From contig CM074858.1 in the NCBI GenBank assembly GCA_037501455.1, positions 46,187,001-46,251,000 of the forward strand: a stretch of DNA of 64,000 bases, written 5' to 3'. The translations under genes were made by a program, and so were the position numbers. Origin of the DNA: Lantana camara. Taxonomy: Eukaryota > Streptophyta > Magnoliopsida > Lamiales > Verbenaceae. How positions within the stretch are numbered: the stretch's first letter is position 1; each line of letters starts with the position of its first letter. Under the pieces are notes generated by a model. The model worked only from the letters and a program-made list of their open reading frames with translations. It had not been told where the DNA came from and did no database searches. Below, in pieces: positions 32,490 to 43,885 of the stretch.

Positions 32490-34900
32490 TGACCTTTTAA
32501 AGTGCAGATAAATCTTTCTCAATAGCTGGAAGCGAGGAATTAGCAAGTTCTTCTTTGCACGCAACTCGACTACTTGCTTCTCTAACTCCTCTCTTTGGGC
32601 AGTAAATTTGAGTGCTTTATCCCTGAGACGAGTCATCTTGTTGGTGTGCTCGACTTTTTGACCTTCAATCACTAAAAGACCCTATCTTACAACTGAAAGA
32701 GACTTCTCATGCACCTCTTGCGTGGGCATTTGGCCAGACTCCATCTTGACCTTCACGTATTGGGAAGCACAATCAAAGAGGAATTGCAGTCGACTCTCCA
32801 ATGATGAGGTATTCATGAAGATTTGCATCTCCTTAACCAAAACATCAATGGCGGGCTTCCTTACTAAAAACCTCTCTGGAGTCGCGTCCACGACCTTATC
32901 TCATATCTGCACCCAATAATAAGTAAGCAACAAATATTGAGCATTAAACTTGATGACTTGGGGATAAAATTTTGATACTTCAGCGGGAGGTGGGTTTTTA
33001 GGTGACAGCATGGACTTCTTAGCCACATTTCTCTTGGTGTCGGGCCTTGTAGCTGCAAAAATTGGGGAATACTGTTTTCAGCACAATCTCTAAAAAAAAA
33101 AAAAAAAAAAAAGGGCAAGGAATCATAATTTTTCATTGATAAAGAATTCATACCGCAAACTGGAGGAGTCTCGATCATAGCTGGAAACTTAAAATGGCTA
33201 ACGCCATTAATCGATTTCATGCTTCCTTCGAAAATGATATGGGCTCCTCACTCAAGACTCCCAAGTTGAAAATGAAAAAAAGGAGAAGGATGATTACACA
33301 AGACATTAAATAAATAGAAGAATATGAGAAATAATAGCATGATATCTTTACATATTGTGCTAATTCTTTTAAGGGCATCGAGGAACCCGGGGCATCCTCA
33401 AAAAAGTCTGGATTGTCACTAATATCGTCTAAGTCAAAAATCTTTGTTCCTTCGTCATGTCAGGGTTGATCACTAGATCCACCATTTGACAGGGAAAGCG
33501 CTGATATGATCTCGTTTCCTTCACCGGGGGCAAGGGTAGACAAAGGCTTGATGGCTAGGGCATTTTCTAAACGCTAACACTTCTTTGAAACTATCCTTGT
33601 CGGGGTGATAGTGTGATCAGGCCTGAAAGGTGGAGTCTGGGGTGCAACCTCTTTCTGGTTATCCTTGGAGCTCCTGGTAGAAACCTTCGGAGTCTGGCCA
33701 AATTTGACAACAATCTTTGTGTTCTTTCCGGTTGAGGCCTTCCAACACTTTTCCCACCAACCAACGTACACCTTGGCAACCAACTGAGAAGTACAGGAAT
33801 CTCCCGCATAACCCAATAGATGCTTGTTAGTACAGGAATGACCTATGAAAAGCGAGTCTCGCGAGCCATCATGTTGGAAACCTTGAAAACTGAAGCCCAA
33901 ATTTTGTTAACTCGGTGGTGCGGAAGCACGAACTTACACAACCAGCATGCTCTGAAAGCGGCCAGATAAGTCTCTTCCCTGGCATGCTTCTCAACCTCTA
34001 ACATCTAAAAAGGATTATCGAATTCCTTGGTGTGTGGTGAAGGAGGGACATCAACCTTTCTGGATAGATTGTGAGATAACTTAGGTCTGGTCTGTCTTTT
34101 CCTGATGGTGCGCAGCGGAGGCTCAGCGTATTTGAGGGGCACTCTGAACCAAAACTTGACCCAATCAAAAATGGACACACCGTCAGAATAATTGGGAAGT
34201 CTATGGTAAGCTAGAAGTAAGTGTCTGCAACTTTGCAGTATGGAAGTGAGTGACAACCGACGCCCAATAAATCCTTGGCAGAAGGAATGACTTCATCATA
34301 GAACTCTCCTCGCATGGGTAGTCCACAATGTCCACGTATATCCCACAAGGAAATTGAGAGCTCTCTGACAGAAGTATGTAGGTTGTTGGTTGAAGGGTAC
34401 CACAATTCTAAGAAGGCCTGGAGGATGTTTTTGTTGCAAACGTATGTGAAAAGAGAGGCATGGACGGCATTGTGAATCTTGGTTCGATCAATGGTGTCTA
34501 CATAATGACTCAGGATGTCCTCAGTCCATTCCCAATAACCGTCGTGGAAGGAAACTTCATCGAGTCTGGATGGTGACATCCTTCATAGGTGGTTGTTGTG
34601 GTTGAGATGATAGTTTGGAAGCTTGAATTATGTATGTTGGCTATGATGGAGTGGAGATTTCAGCAGAAGGACTCGGGATTCAGAGGTGGCGCCGGAGTAC
34701 GGATTGGTGGTTTCTTTGGCTGCCTCAATGGTCCATTCTGAAAGATGTGGGGCTTTGTCGGATGAGCGCGTCTTGGAGTGATGGATGCTTTTGGCCGGTT
34801 CGTGGATCGGTAGAGCGGTACTCTTGACCTTCGAAGCATCCCAACGACCTTTGATGATAATGTGTGGGGATAACTCACAATGATCCTCGATGTCCATATC
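32490..34900 (-). pseudogene. Antisense plant-mobile-domain (PMD) ORF of the Tat element, broken
   Basis: On the minus strand, the blocks in order are: an N-terminal stretch from an ATG at 34895-34897; the PMD-type (aminotransferase-like) core at 34579-34211, with MSPSRLDEVSFHDGYWEWTE and SVRELSISLWDIRGHCGLPM; VSIFDWVKFWFRVPLKYAEP at about 34170-34110; LGYAGDSCTSQLVAKVYVGW at about 33820-33760; and a coiled-coil C-terminus (EELEKQVVELRAKK) at about 32600-32540. The tail continues at 12290-12151. These proteins occur as extra, antisense ORFs after pol in Tat elements; PMD domains are also found in host silencing and developmental proteins. Several frameshifts and at least one stop (TAA just before the LTR B junction) show it is dead. 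A role in this element cannot be read from the sequence. Confidence 0.75.
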
Positions 34901-35180
34901 GGATGTTCTACCTGAAAAGAATCGAAATAATTAAATCACTCATACAAGTCAAACAAGGGAGAAATAAATTAATATATTTATTTATTTATTTAAAGTTGAA
35001 CAAATAAATGCTCTCTGGGTTGACTTATCGCATCGTAAGTTGAGGAAAAGAAGTATTTAAAGATAATTTATGGCTCATCATTTCAAGTTTTTAACTTGGT
35101 CTCGAAAGGTTTAAGTCAGATTGCTTATTAAAATCAAGTTATTTCCTTCCAAAAAAAAAAAAAAAGAGAGAGAGAGAGAA
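34901..35180. other. Spacer ending in a purine tract before the probable Tat 3' LTR
   Basis: There is no gene. The stretch ends with A15 and AGAGAGAGAGAGAGAA at 35151-35180, directly before TGTCACTAAG, which would suit a plus-strand polypurine tract of the Tat element. Confidence 0.5.
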
Positions 35181-36623
35181 TGTCACTAAGTTCCATCCAG
35201 GATAAGTCTTTGATCAGAAAAAGAAAATTTATGTTCCTCTTCGCCCTAAGCTTTGGCTGGACGTGAAAGAAAAAGAATTGAAATATTCTTCCTTCAACAA
35301 CAACCCTCAAATAATACCTAGTTGCAAACGAGCGGATGAGCAACCTCAACCCAAGTTTTGCACCTGCAGAAACAACCAACTGATCAACTAAAAGGTAGAA
35401 AAAAGGAACAAATAAAAAGATGGGGAGTGAGTTTTGATAAGTTTGTTCATGTCGTTGACCGGACAACAAAGGGAAGGAATATACACTCTTTTATTTATCT
35501 CGTGAATCATCTTAAAGAAGAAGAAAACAGGCACATTTAAAGACAGACAATACAGAACCTTGATGAATGATTTCGATTCAAGAGTGTTCGATTCGATGAT
35601 GAAACTCTATACTACCTGTAGAAACACGCAAGCATTGTTCAGCAATGAAGAGGAAGATGGATATAAAAGGGGAAAAAAAAAAAAAGAGGAAAAGGAACAG
35701 ATAGGTAGAAATCTCCACCTTCACCAAGCTGCAACAAGATGGACTAACATTTGTATTATCTCTGTATAAAGTTCTGGTTTGGGAGAAGACTATTGGGGTG
35801 TGACTACATTTACAAGAATCCCTCAATTATATATAAACTCAGACCACAAAAATTGAGTAGAGATTTTTGGAGATGACCCTATATCCGCTAAAGAACAAGG
35901 AGATTGGGGACAAAAGAGTTCGAAAACGGAAACAAATTCCTTGAAGGATTTTTTGTCCCCTTCAAGGAGCTCTCTGATTTGATAAGGATCAGATAAACGT
36001 GATCCTTAATTTTGGCCGTTCAAGAGATAATCAAAAGGAAAACTAGTATTACATCCATAATTGTTGTAACTGAAGGAAGAAAGGAAAGCCTGATGCCTTC
36101 CGTTTTATTGCCGCCCCAAGTTTCCTGATTTTCAGTCCGAAATTTGCTAAGCTGCATCGCTGCACTCCTCAGGGAAGGAAAGTTTGAATCACGGTTATTC
36201 ACCAAAAAGCTTACTCACAACTTCGAACAATTTTGGAGTTCATTTTGTTCGAAAGGGTGGGGAAGTTCCAAGGTCACAAGTTACATACAACAATCATAAA
36301 TCACAAGCAAAAGCATAATTCATCAAATTCTCAAGAATAAGAGGCATTCAAGCTCTCAAATCTTGAGCCATTGCCACTTGCAATCCCGAAGTGTTGTCCG
36401 TGCAACAGGCCAACACTTCCAACCAAATTCTACAAATTCAACCAAGTTCTACGTTTGATTCGAGATCAAGCATCAAGCCCTTGAATCCACAATTTGAGAA
36501 GAATAAGAGAATTTACAAAGATTGTAACACTCTTTTACATTAAACCAATAAATTATTTGTTTTGCTATTTTCTTGTATTTTGTACTCATTTATTGCAGAT
36601 TCCAACGAAAATTTGCGTAAACA
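35181..36623 (+). repeat. Probable 3' LTR of the Tat element
   Basis: It starts TGTCACTAAG after the purine tract and ends GCGTAAACA at 36623, about 1443 bp. A TATA-like ATATATAAAC lies at about 35827-35836. Near the end, GTAACACTCTTTTACATT and a TTTGTTTTGCTATTTTCTTG stretch resemble the end region of Tat/Ogre LTRs. The 5' LTR is not in the window, so the edges are not confirmed by a partner or a target duplication. Open frames inside are not supported. Confidence 0.5.
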
Positions 36624-36831
36624 ATATGATAACATTTTTTGGAATATAATAGTTAATAATAATTTAGTTTAGTTGGAACTATGAAATAAAGTTGCGAAAT
36701 CTTACTCATCATTAACAATAATAAACTCTTGAGCAGTTGAACTTCCTCCTAACTTTGAGTTCACAACTTTTCGCTCAAGTTTGTTAATGACAATAGCCAA
36801 AATATATGTGTTACAACAATCAATTAATTTA

Positions 36832-37410
36832 TTATAAAATGGAAATATGGTAGATTATAAAAGACATTTGAAAAAACAAATCGATAATAGTTTTGATATT
36901 TAAGAAAAGTGGGATATCCGAAAACATAGTAAACCGTGGAGCTCCGAGTTCTCTGGGCAAAGAAGCACCAGTCACATGATGAATGGCAGTGGTTCTATTT
37001 ATAACCCATTGAAAGATGTGTGGAACCATTCGGAATTGGGGGTCTATAAATTGAACTCTGGCATTAGATATGTAGTATGCCTCTTGAAGTTGAAGACCAT
37101 GCTCCATCAAACCCACATCTGGACCATATATTATAGCTTTCACTTGAGTTTCCTAAATAAGATTTTAAAATAAACTGGTGAAAAATAATAATATATATTT
37201 TTTCAAGCATAAGAGCAATAAAATTTTATCCATGAAGAATAAAAAAAAAGAATGTTATTTTCAGATCAAACATACATACATCTTTGTCGATAAGTACAAA
37301 CTTCTGACATTTTCTTGAGCTTATTGGAAACTATCGGGAGTTGAGTTTTCGCATTACGAGGACTTTTGTTGTCCAACTCCTAACTTCCGGTGTAACTTGG
37401 GCAACTGGGA
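36832..37410 (-). pseudogene. DUF223/RPA1-like OB-fold gene fragment, two exons
   Basis: On the minus strand, exon 1 (about 37410-37280) encodes TPEVRSWTTKVLVMRKLNSR, an in-frame TAG, and KCQKFVLIDKD. It ends at a GTATG donor. An intron of about 125 bp ends in TTATTTAG. Exon 2 (37152 down) encodes ETQVKAIIYGPDVG, LQLQEAYYISNARVQFIDP and FQWVINRTTAIHHV. The order is the first OB-fold of replication protein A large-subunit-like and DUF223 proteins, which are common as host genes and as cargo of plant Helitrons. The frame stays open to a stop at 36832, but the last 25 or so residues look non-coding. The internal stop makes it a pseudogene. I could not find Helitron ends. Confidence 0.65.
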
Positions 37411-38160
37411 CAAGAAACTAATGCATCTTTGAATCTATACGCTGAGAATGCATGGAAAAACAAATATATTTTATTTTATTGAACAAAAAATACTAAAAAA
37501 CAATATTGTGGCATTTAGATTATACAATAATAAGAAAATAGTGACAAAATATAACTGAGCCTTCAAAAGACTTACATAACCAAATTTTCTTTCCTATTAA
37601 TTGAAGCACATAATATTATTTAGATAGGACATTATGAACATAAGTTAACAGTTCAAAAGATCAATGGACGCAAAAGTAATCAAAAGAACTAACCTTCCTT
37701 TCAAGTTAATTGAAACACATAACACTTTTTAGATAGGACATTATAAACATAAGTAATAGGTAAGAAGATCAATGAATGTAACTATCATATAGACTTATTA
37801 TATCATCAAACATAGAAATTGCATTAGAGACAAATGCACGAATGAGAAAGGTAACTGGGGCTCAACATTATTCTTCAACCTATCAAGTAAATAGGAAAGA
37901 GAGCATATCTTGATGGTAAAAACTATCAAAACTCCCAATTTGATAAAATCCAGCACCTTCGCAAGCTCAATTCCAAAATCCCAACTAAAATCAAACTTAT
38001 ACGCTCTCTAAATCTGAAGAAAAAAGAGCTATGTTTATTTATAAGTAAAAGTAAAAAGAAAAAAAAATTATAAAATTAACTTGGAAACACGTAGTTTACC
38101 ATGCCTAAGAATACAATACGGAGAAAATGTTCACGTGAACAAACGCCTGGGTGGGTGAGC
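37411..38160. other. AT-rich stretch with a diverged 109-bp tandem duplication
   Basis: No gene. The words AATTGAAGCACATAA, TTAGATAGGACATTATGAAC and AAGATCAATG at 37599-37670 recur 109 bp later (37708-37780) with changes. Confidence 0.5.
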
Positions 38161-38700
38161 TGTTAGGAATAGTGCCCTTAAAGTAGCTTTTGGCTTTACT
38201 ATTTACTTGTAATATCACAAATAGTCTTTCAATAATAAACGAGATGATTTTGTTCATAAGGATTCTCTTCTTTATTTGCTTATTTACATCTGTTTGGGTT
38301 GACTGTGTTTTTGCATGTATTGAACTCCTCTAATCCGACGAGGCCGTTAAGAATTTTGTTATGGGAACGACACATGAAACAAGTTCTTAACTCGATAGGT
38401 GAGGATTAGAAACTTCTCCAAGTCGAGAGTCCGACAGATAGTGGGAGCGTCGGCCTTGACTCTATTGAGACTTGCTTATGTGATTATGTCCTTTTGAAGG
38501 ATCACTCAGTTTCATGGAGTGATAAGTGCATACGATGATGCGTTCATAATACATGAGCTAGAACTTCATCACTGAGATGTCCCGCATGAGAACATTCCAA
38601 AATGGGAAAGGAAGTCTCCTAGAAACTTCCAGATTAGGAAATATCTCACAGGTCAATAACGTGATTCATTAATCCTTAGACTTGAGATTCTGTAATGTCT
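38161..38700 (+). repeat. Copia 5' LTR, first part
   Basis: This is the first 540 bp of the copia LTR, from TGTTAGGAATAGTG. It is cut at 38700 by the gypsy element and continues at 48616. No gene. Confidence 0.7.
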
Positions 38701-39140
38701 TGTAGCACCCTAAACCCCAAGGCGCCACATCCCCCGCACTATAGCCTCGATCCACGTATGAAATGGACAGTTCATACATAAACCAAGACCACAGCGAACG
38801 GGTGACAATAGAAATGACGCTCTAGGCGGGACACTCTCCCCAACATAATCAACAAACATGAATAGAAAAGCGGAAGCAATAAAGTTATTCCTCCAAATAT
38901 ATATAGGTACCATATTTGTTACATAGATACATATAGGTACCAATTTTCTATCAATACATTGTCATATCTTCAATAATATACATCAATAGGTATTCAAAAG
39001 CTGTCAATCGTGAACATAACATGATATCCGACAAAATATAGATACATGAGAGGTGCAACACTAGACCCGTGATAATGCAGGACTCGACCAACTCCCGCCT
39101 AGCACAACCACGCTCAAAAAGGCACCTGAAAAGTGGAGTA

Positions 39141-39159
39141 TCAGTCTACCGAAGACTGA
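39141..39159 (-). promoter_or_regulatory. Conserved LTR hairpin TCAGTCT/AGACTGA (family D)
   Basis: Perfect 7-bp stem, 5-nt loop, about 440 nt from the sense 3' edge of the LTR. The other LTR carries it at 46367-46385. Confidence 0.65.
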
Positions 39160-40177
39160 GTGAGGGGCAATAAATAAATATAACACACATTACATGCAAA
39201 TTGTAGCCTCGGGTGAAGACTTGAGCATAAAATAAAATAGATATATAATTCAATAAGTTTAATCTTTGCCCGAGATTACAACCCACCATTTTAACACTTT
39301 TATTTAATCATGCTTGTCAATCTCATGAACATGTGGCCCCGGCGAGTAAGGGCAATCTCCAACCGAACTCCCAATCGTGAACAATACGTGATCATGCTTG
39401 CTTGCTTGATAAATAAGTGATCATGCAATATATTTTAGTGCTCACATAGACAATTTCATTCTTGAAAACATGCAATAACCCGAGGATAACCCGACATTCT
39501 GGATTAATCCCCAGTCTCCTTCTTCCTCCGGGTGATAGCGAGTTTGCAAGGCTCGACTATCCACGACATGGTGTGTGTAGAGGACATGACCCTCTAGACA
39601 CGGAACTCCTTCCACCACTAATCTCCTAGTGGCTTCGGGGTTGATCCCAACAATGTGAGGATAATTCAGGAGTTACCCGTCAGCCCTTGCTTTCCCGGTT
39701 GGCTCAAGAATTACCCTCGGGCCCACGTGCAATCATGTACTCGCCAAACATGCTTGAAAATCATGACAATCGATACATTCTTGCTTGAAACATTTATTAC
39801 TTTGAAAACGTTTATAAGTATACTAGGTTTTGGCCGAAAATTAGCACATAAGGGTTATAGGATTCGTTTTACCAAAACAAAACCTCACCTTTCTTGCAAA
39901 ATATAATAAATAAGCGTTCTAAGGAGCTCGCTCCCCGTCCACGCCCTCGTGACCTGTGCAAACACGACATATGAACATGAGACATGGACTAAAATGGCCA
40001 AAATGTGACGAACGGCGAAAACGTGTCGAGACGACCATGAAAATGCAATGTGGTATTATAACTTTTCGTTTCACATCATATTAACACATATTATAGCAAT
40101 TCGGGGTCAAAGAAGTCGTCGGATCGAGGGGTCAAAATCGTAATTTTATGCAGCGAATTTTGTTCTGTCAACCCCTT

Positions 40178-40404
40178 GGGAACGGCCGTTCCAGGCTTCC
40201 TTTGAAAACTGGGAACGGTCGTTCCCGTTGCCCAGAAAACGCGGCAATGTTTTTAATTTTAAAAGCGCGCCTACGCTGGGAACGGCCCTTCCGGTTCCAA
40301 GGCCAAAGTGGGAACGGCCGTTCCCGTAGTCGGCCGCGCATATTTTGAAAAGGGATGGGAACGCCCGTTCCCACCAAGCCTTGAGGCTGGGAACGGTCAT
40401 TCCC
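40178..40404. repeat. Six GGGAACGGCCGTTCCC-type palindromes in three pairs (3' LTR)
   Basis: Palindromes start at 40178, 40211, 40278, 40310, 40357 and 40389. Spacing within pairs is 33, 32 and 32; between pairs it is 67 and 47. Some have one or two changes from perfect symmetry (GGGAACGGCCCTTCC, GGGAACGCCCGTTCCC, GGGAACGGTCATTCCC). They could bind a dimeric protein or form cruciforms; neither is shown. Confidence 0.85.
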
Positions 40405-41384
40405 TGCTTCTGCAACTGAAAAACAGAGCAGAAACAGGGGAAGCTCTCGGGAAGAAAACAACCAAGCAACAAAAATCCATTTTTGATCCCCAAATGCTAT
40501 AATTTCTGGAAACATGATGCAAATATGTTCAATAGACACTAATATAACATTTAAACACATAGAACATGCTATATCAACAAGATTTCAAGGTTTCATGGAC
40601 ATGATCACACTAGCTCAATCTTGCCAAATATCCAAGGTTTCAAGCTAGAAATCATGCAATAATTCAAGTTATAATCATTCAATCATGCTTTGCACAACAC
40701 ATAACTCATATATCCTAAAATTCCTAAACCCTAGCATATACAAATATGATCAACTCATCCATTCAAGCTCACACCAACCTTGAAAATGGAAAGAAATGAA
40801 GAAATGGATGATGATGATGATGAACCCTCAATTTCCTTGAAAGATTTCTTGAAATCTTGATGATTGATGCAAAAGATCACTCCTTCCTTTCTTCCCTTTT
40901 GGAACCGAGAGAGATGAAATATGTTTGGCAAATTTTGGTTGAAAATGATCAAAGAATGTGGGAGAAGAGATGATATCGATACATTCCATTCTTGGTTTGA
41001 GTGAAAATTGTCAAATTGCCAATTAATCCTCGAAGTTCCTAAGTTATACAATTAAGTATGCCATGATTTAAAATATGCTCAATTTGGTCCTTAGAAATCA
41101 TGCAATTAAGTCCCTAATATTTTAGAAAGTATTTAACTAGGGACAATTGAGTAATTCTATCACTCTCGGTAATTGATTTCATGCGAGAAAGATTTTTCGT
41201 GTCATGCAATAGTATTTTGAATGATATAAAATCATATAATTGTTATAAATTATGTTTCATGAATTTTTCAAAAATATGAATGCCACGTATGAATATTATG
41301 AAATTAAAAGAAATAAAATCAAACCTACGCTCAAAACGCACACGTGGCGTGCTTACCTGTTCATCCGGAAACCGAGGCGTTACA

Positions 41385-41422
41385 ACTCTCCCCCCCTTAG
41401 AAGAATCTGGTCCCCAGATTCT
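41385..41422 (-). promoter_or_regulatory. Polypurine tract with adjacent perfect hairpin (family D)
   Basis: The sense strand reads AGAATCTGG-GGA-CCAGATTCT, 9-bp stem (41422-41402), then TCTAAGGGGGGGAGAGT directly before the LTR. The hairpin ends 17 nt from the LTR. The pol stop codon (41423-41425) directly abuts the stem. Confidence 0.82.
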
Positions 41423-43885
41423 CTAGTCTTGCTCGAACAACTCCGGGTGGAACCGTTTCATTTTATCCTCTGTTTCCCAAGTAGCTTCCTCGGTTTTATC
41501 GCTTCTCCACAAAACCTTAACCATGGGAATTCTCCGGTTTCTCAACTCCTGAAATTTCCGATCCAAGATCTTAACCGGCCTCTGAACAAATGTCAAGTTC
41601 GGTTCCAGTTCAACTTCCTCCACGGGGAGAATTGTAGTCTCATCGGGGTAATATTTCCTTAATTGCGAAACATGAAACACATTGTGAATCCCCGTAAGAC
41701 TCGGTGGTAGGTCCAATCGATAGGCTACCTCGCCTATTCTTTCCAGAATCTCGAACGGACCTAAGTAGCGAGGATTAAGTTTTCCTCCTTTCCCAATCCG
41801 GGTAAAACCTTTTCTTGGTGACACCTTCAAGAATACCCGGTCACCCACTTCGAATTCTAGATCTCTTCGGCGCTTATCTGCATAGCTCTTTTGCCTATCT
41901 TGCGCGGCTTTCATCCGTTGTTGAATCATCTGAACTTTCTCAATCATAGCCTGAACGACTTTGGAAGGCCTTTCGAACCTTTCACCTTTCTTTACCCCTT
42001 CCTGTTTCGACCATTTCCATTCTTCCAAGTCGAAAAACAACGGAGATCGGCACTTTCTTCCATAAAGTAACTCGTAAGGAGCCATCCCAATCGAAGCCTG
42101 AAAGCTGTTATTATAAGCAAACTCGATCAAGGGAAGCTGTTCTGACCACGAGTTCTGAAAATCCATCGCGCAAGCCCGAAGAAGATCTTCCAAATACCTG
42201 ATTAACCTTTCAGTCTGGCCGTCTGTTTGCGGGTGGAATGCTGTACTGAACTTAAGTTTCGTTCCCAAGACAGCCTGTAATTCCTGCCACAACTTAGAAG
42301 TGAATCTCGGGTCTCGATCCGATACTATGCTCACCGGAATACCATGGAGTCGAATAATCTCTCTGTTATAGATCTCGGCCAACTTCGGGATCTTATAAGA
42401 CATTCGGACCGGTAGAAAGTGAGCAGACTTCGTAAATCTATCCACGATCACCCAAATTCCATCAAACCCGCCTTTAACCTTCGGTAATCCGGAAACAAAG
42501 TCCATCGTCACTTGTTCCCACTTCCACTCGGGAATAGGTAACGGTTGTAGAAGTCCCGCGGGTTTTTGGTGTTCCGCTTTCACTTTCTGACAAGTCAGGC
42601 AGTGTTTCACATACTCTGTCACGTCCCTCTTCATCCCGTTCCACCAATAATATTGCTTCAAATCCTTATACATCTTATTTCCTCCGGGGTGGATCGAGTA
42701 AGCTGACTTGTGAACTTCTTCGAGTAGGACCCGTCTCAATTCTTCAGGTACGACCACTCTGGTTTTAAACCGAAGCAATCCGGTCTCATCAAACCCAAAC
42801 GGACTCTCCGGGTCATCCTTAGCTTTACTTACAAGCTTGTGCACTTCCGGATCCCTATTCTGAGCCTCAAACAATTGTTGCTTTAATTCCGGCTGAATTG
42901 TAATATTAGAAACCCGAGCCTTTAACACAATCGGGGCAACTTCCTCACTTTTCTTTATTTCCAAACTCGATACACTCGCCTTCCTGCTAAGTGCATCGGC
43001 GACCACATTGGCTTTCCCGGGATGGTACTTAATTGTACAATCATAATCTTCTAGCTTTTCCATCCAACGCCGTTGCCTCATATTTAGATCCTTCTGTGTG
43101 AATAAATACTGGAGGCTCTTGTGGTCAGTAAAGATCTCAAAGGAAGTCCCGTAAAGATAATGTCTCCATTTCCCGAGCGCAAAGATCACGGCTGCCAGCT
43201 CTAGCTCGTGTGTTGGATAATTCCTTTCATATTCCTTTAGCTTTCGAGAAGCATAGGCGATCACTTTTCCTTTCTGGGTCAAAACACAACCTAAGCCTTC
43301 TTTACAAGCATCTGTATACACTGCATACTCTTCTGAACCCTCGGGAAGAGTTAATACCGGAGCTGAGACTAACTTTTCTTTCAGAAAATTGAAGCTTTGA
43401 TCACACTTCTCGTCCCAGACAAACTTAACATCCTTCTTAGTCAACCGGGTTAACGGTGCCGCAATCTTGGAGAAGTCCTGAACAAACCTTCTGTAATAAC
43501 CGGCCAATCCCAAGAAGCTTCTAATCTCTGAGGCGTTCTTTGGTTTCTCCCACTTAAGCACGGCCTCAATTTTCGAGGGATCGACTTCCAACCCTTTTCC
43601 TGAAATCACGTGCCCCAAGAAGGAAACCCGATCTATCCAAAATTCACACTTACTGAACTTAGCAAATAACTGATGCTCTTTTAGTGTCTGAAGAACGAGC
43701 CTGAGATGTCTCGCATGCTCCTCGGCTGATTTCGAGAAAACCAGAATGTCATCAATGAAAATCACCACGAACTTGTCGAGAAAAGGCCTGAATATCCGGT
43801 GCATCATGTCCATAAAAGCTGCAGGGGCATTAGTTAATCCAAACGGCATAACCACGAACTCGTAGTGCCCGTACCGAGTATTGAA
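41423..43885 (-). CDS. Family D pol, C-terminal part: RT, RNase H, integrase, chromodomain
   Basis: About 820 residues, read on the minus strand after an in-frame TGA at 43886-43888. Order: end of RT palm and thumb ([34 protein letters not shown] with the FIDD catalytic box); RNase H ([36 protein letters not shown]); integrase zinc finger (HPGG to HCLTCQ) and DDE core ([34 protein letters not shown]), all three acidic residues present; GPY-type region ([20 protein letters not shown]); and chromodomain ([32 protein letters not shown]). No frameshift is seen in this part. The chromodomain is known to guide integration toward marked chromatin. Apart from the upstream TGA the enzyme region looks complete. 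Confidence 0.93.
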   Translation of the reverse strand, partial: FNTRYGHYEFVVMPFGLTNAPAAFMDMMHRIFRPFLDKFVVIFIDDILVFSKSAEEHARHLRLVLQTLKEHQLFAKFSKCEFWIDRVSFLGHVISGKGLEVDPSKIEAVLKWEKPKNASEIRSFLGLAGYYRRFVQDFSKIAAPLTRLTKKDVKFVWDEKCDQSFNFLKEKLVSAPVLTLPEGSEEYAVYTDACKEGLGCVLTQKGKVIAYASRKLKEYERNYPTHELELAAVIFALGKWRHYLYGTSFEIFTDHKSLQYLFTQKDLNMRQRRWMEKLEDYDCTIKYHPGKANVVADALSRKASVSSLEIKKSEEVAPIVLKARVSNITIQPELKQQLFEAQNRDPEVHKLVSKAKDDPESPFGFDETGLLRFKTRVVVPEELRRVLLEEVHKSAYSIHPGGNKMYKDLKQYYWWNGMKRDVTEYVKHCLTCQKVKAEHQKPAGLLQPLPIPEWKWEQVTMDFVSGLPKVKGGFDGIWVIVDRFTKSAHFLPVRMSYKIPKLAEIYNREIIRLHGIPVSIVSDRDPRFTSKLWQELQAVLGTKLKFSTAFHPQTDGQTERLIRYLEDLLRACAMDFQNSWSEQLPLIEFAYNNSFQASIGMAPYELLYGRKCRSPLFFDLEEWKWSKQEGVKKGERFERPSKVVQAMIEKVQMIQQRMKAAQDRQKSYADKRRRDLEFEVGDRVFLKVSPRKGFTRIGKGGKLNPRYLGPFEILERIGEVAYRLDLPPSLTGIHNVFHVSQLRKYYPDETTILPVEEVELEPNLTFVQRPVKILDRKFQELRNRRIPMVKVLWRSDKTEEATWETEDKMKRFHPELFEQD

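Larger units (their letters stand above)
6661..36623 (+). mobile_element. Old Tat-type Ty3/gypsy retrotransposon, 5'-truncated and heavily nested
   Basis: Fragments of one element can be followed across its insertions: the RNase H region (6661-6898), RNase H to integrase (9846-11584), a post-pol spacer, an antisense plant-mobile-domain ORF (34900 down to 32490, then 12290 down to 12151), a purine tract (35151-35180) and a probable 3' LTR (35181-36623). Coding continuity across both insertions, allowing for the 5-bp duplications, shows that they are one element. The 5' LTR, gag, protease and most of reverse transcriptase are missing. An antisense extra ORF downstream of pol is a known trait of the Tat lineage. 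Many stops and frameshifts indicate great age. Confidence 0.7.
38701..41384 (-). repeat. Family D 3' LTR
   Basis: 2684 bp, from TGTAGCACCCTAAACC to CGAGGCGTTACA. It contains the TCAGTCT/AGACTGA hairpin at 39141-39159 and the six palindromes at 40178-40404. Open frames that overlap the palindromes (NGRSR-type repeats) are not supported as genes. Confidence 0.95.

Noticed and set aside
32457..32672. Minus-strand 71-residue coiled-coil frame as an independent gene
   Set aside because: Its start is internal to the broken antisense PMD ORF and its last codons read into solo LTR B.
35134..35830. Open frames on both strands in the Tat 3' LTR region as small genes
   Set aside because: They depend on poly-A/poly-T runs, overlap on opposite strands and show no domain.
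40146..40560. Open frames with NGRSR or RPFP-type repeats across the LTR palindromes
   Set aside because: They appear on both strands because of the palindromes and lie wholly inside LTRs.
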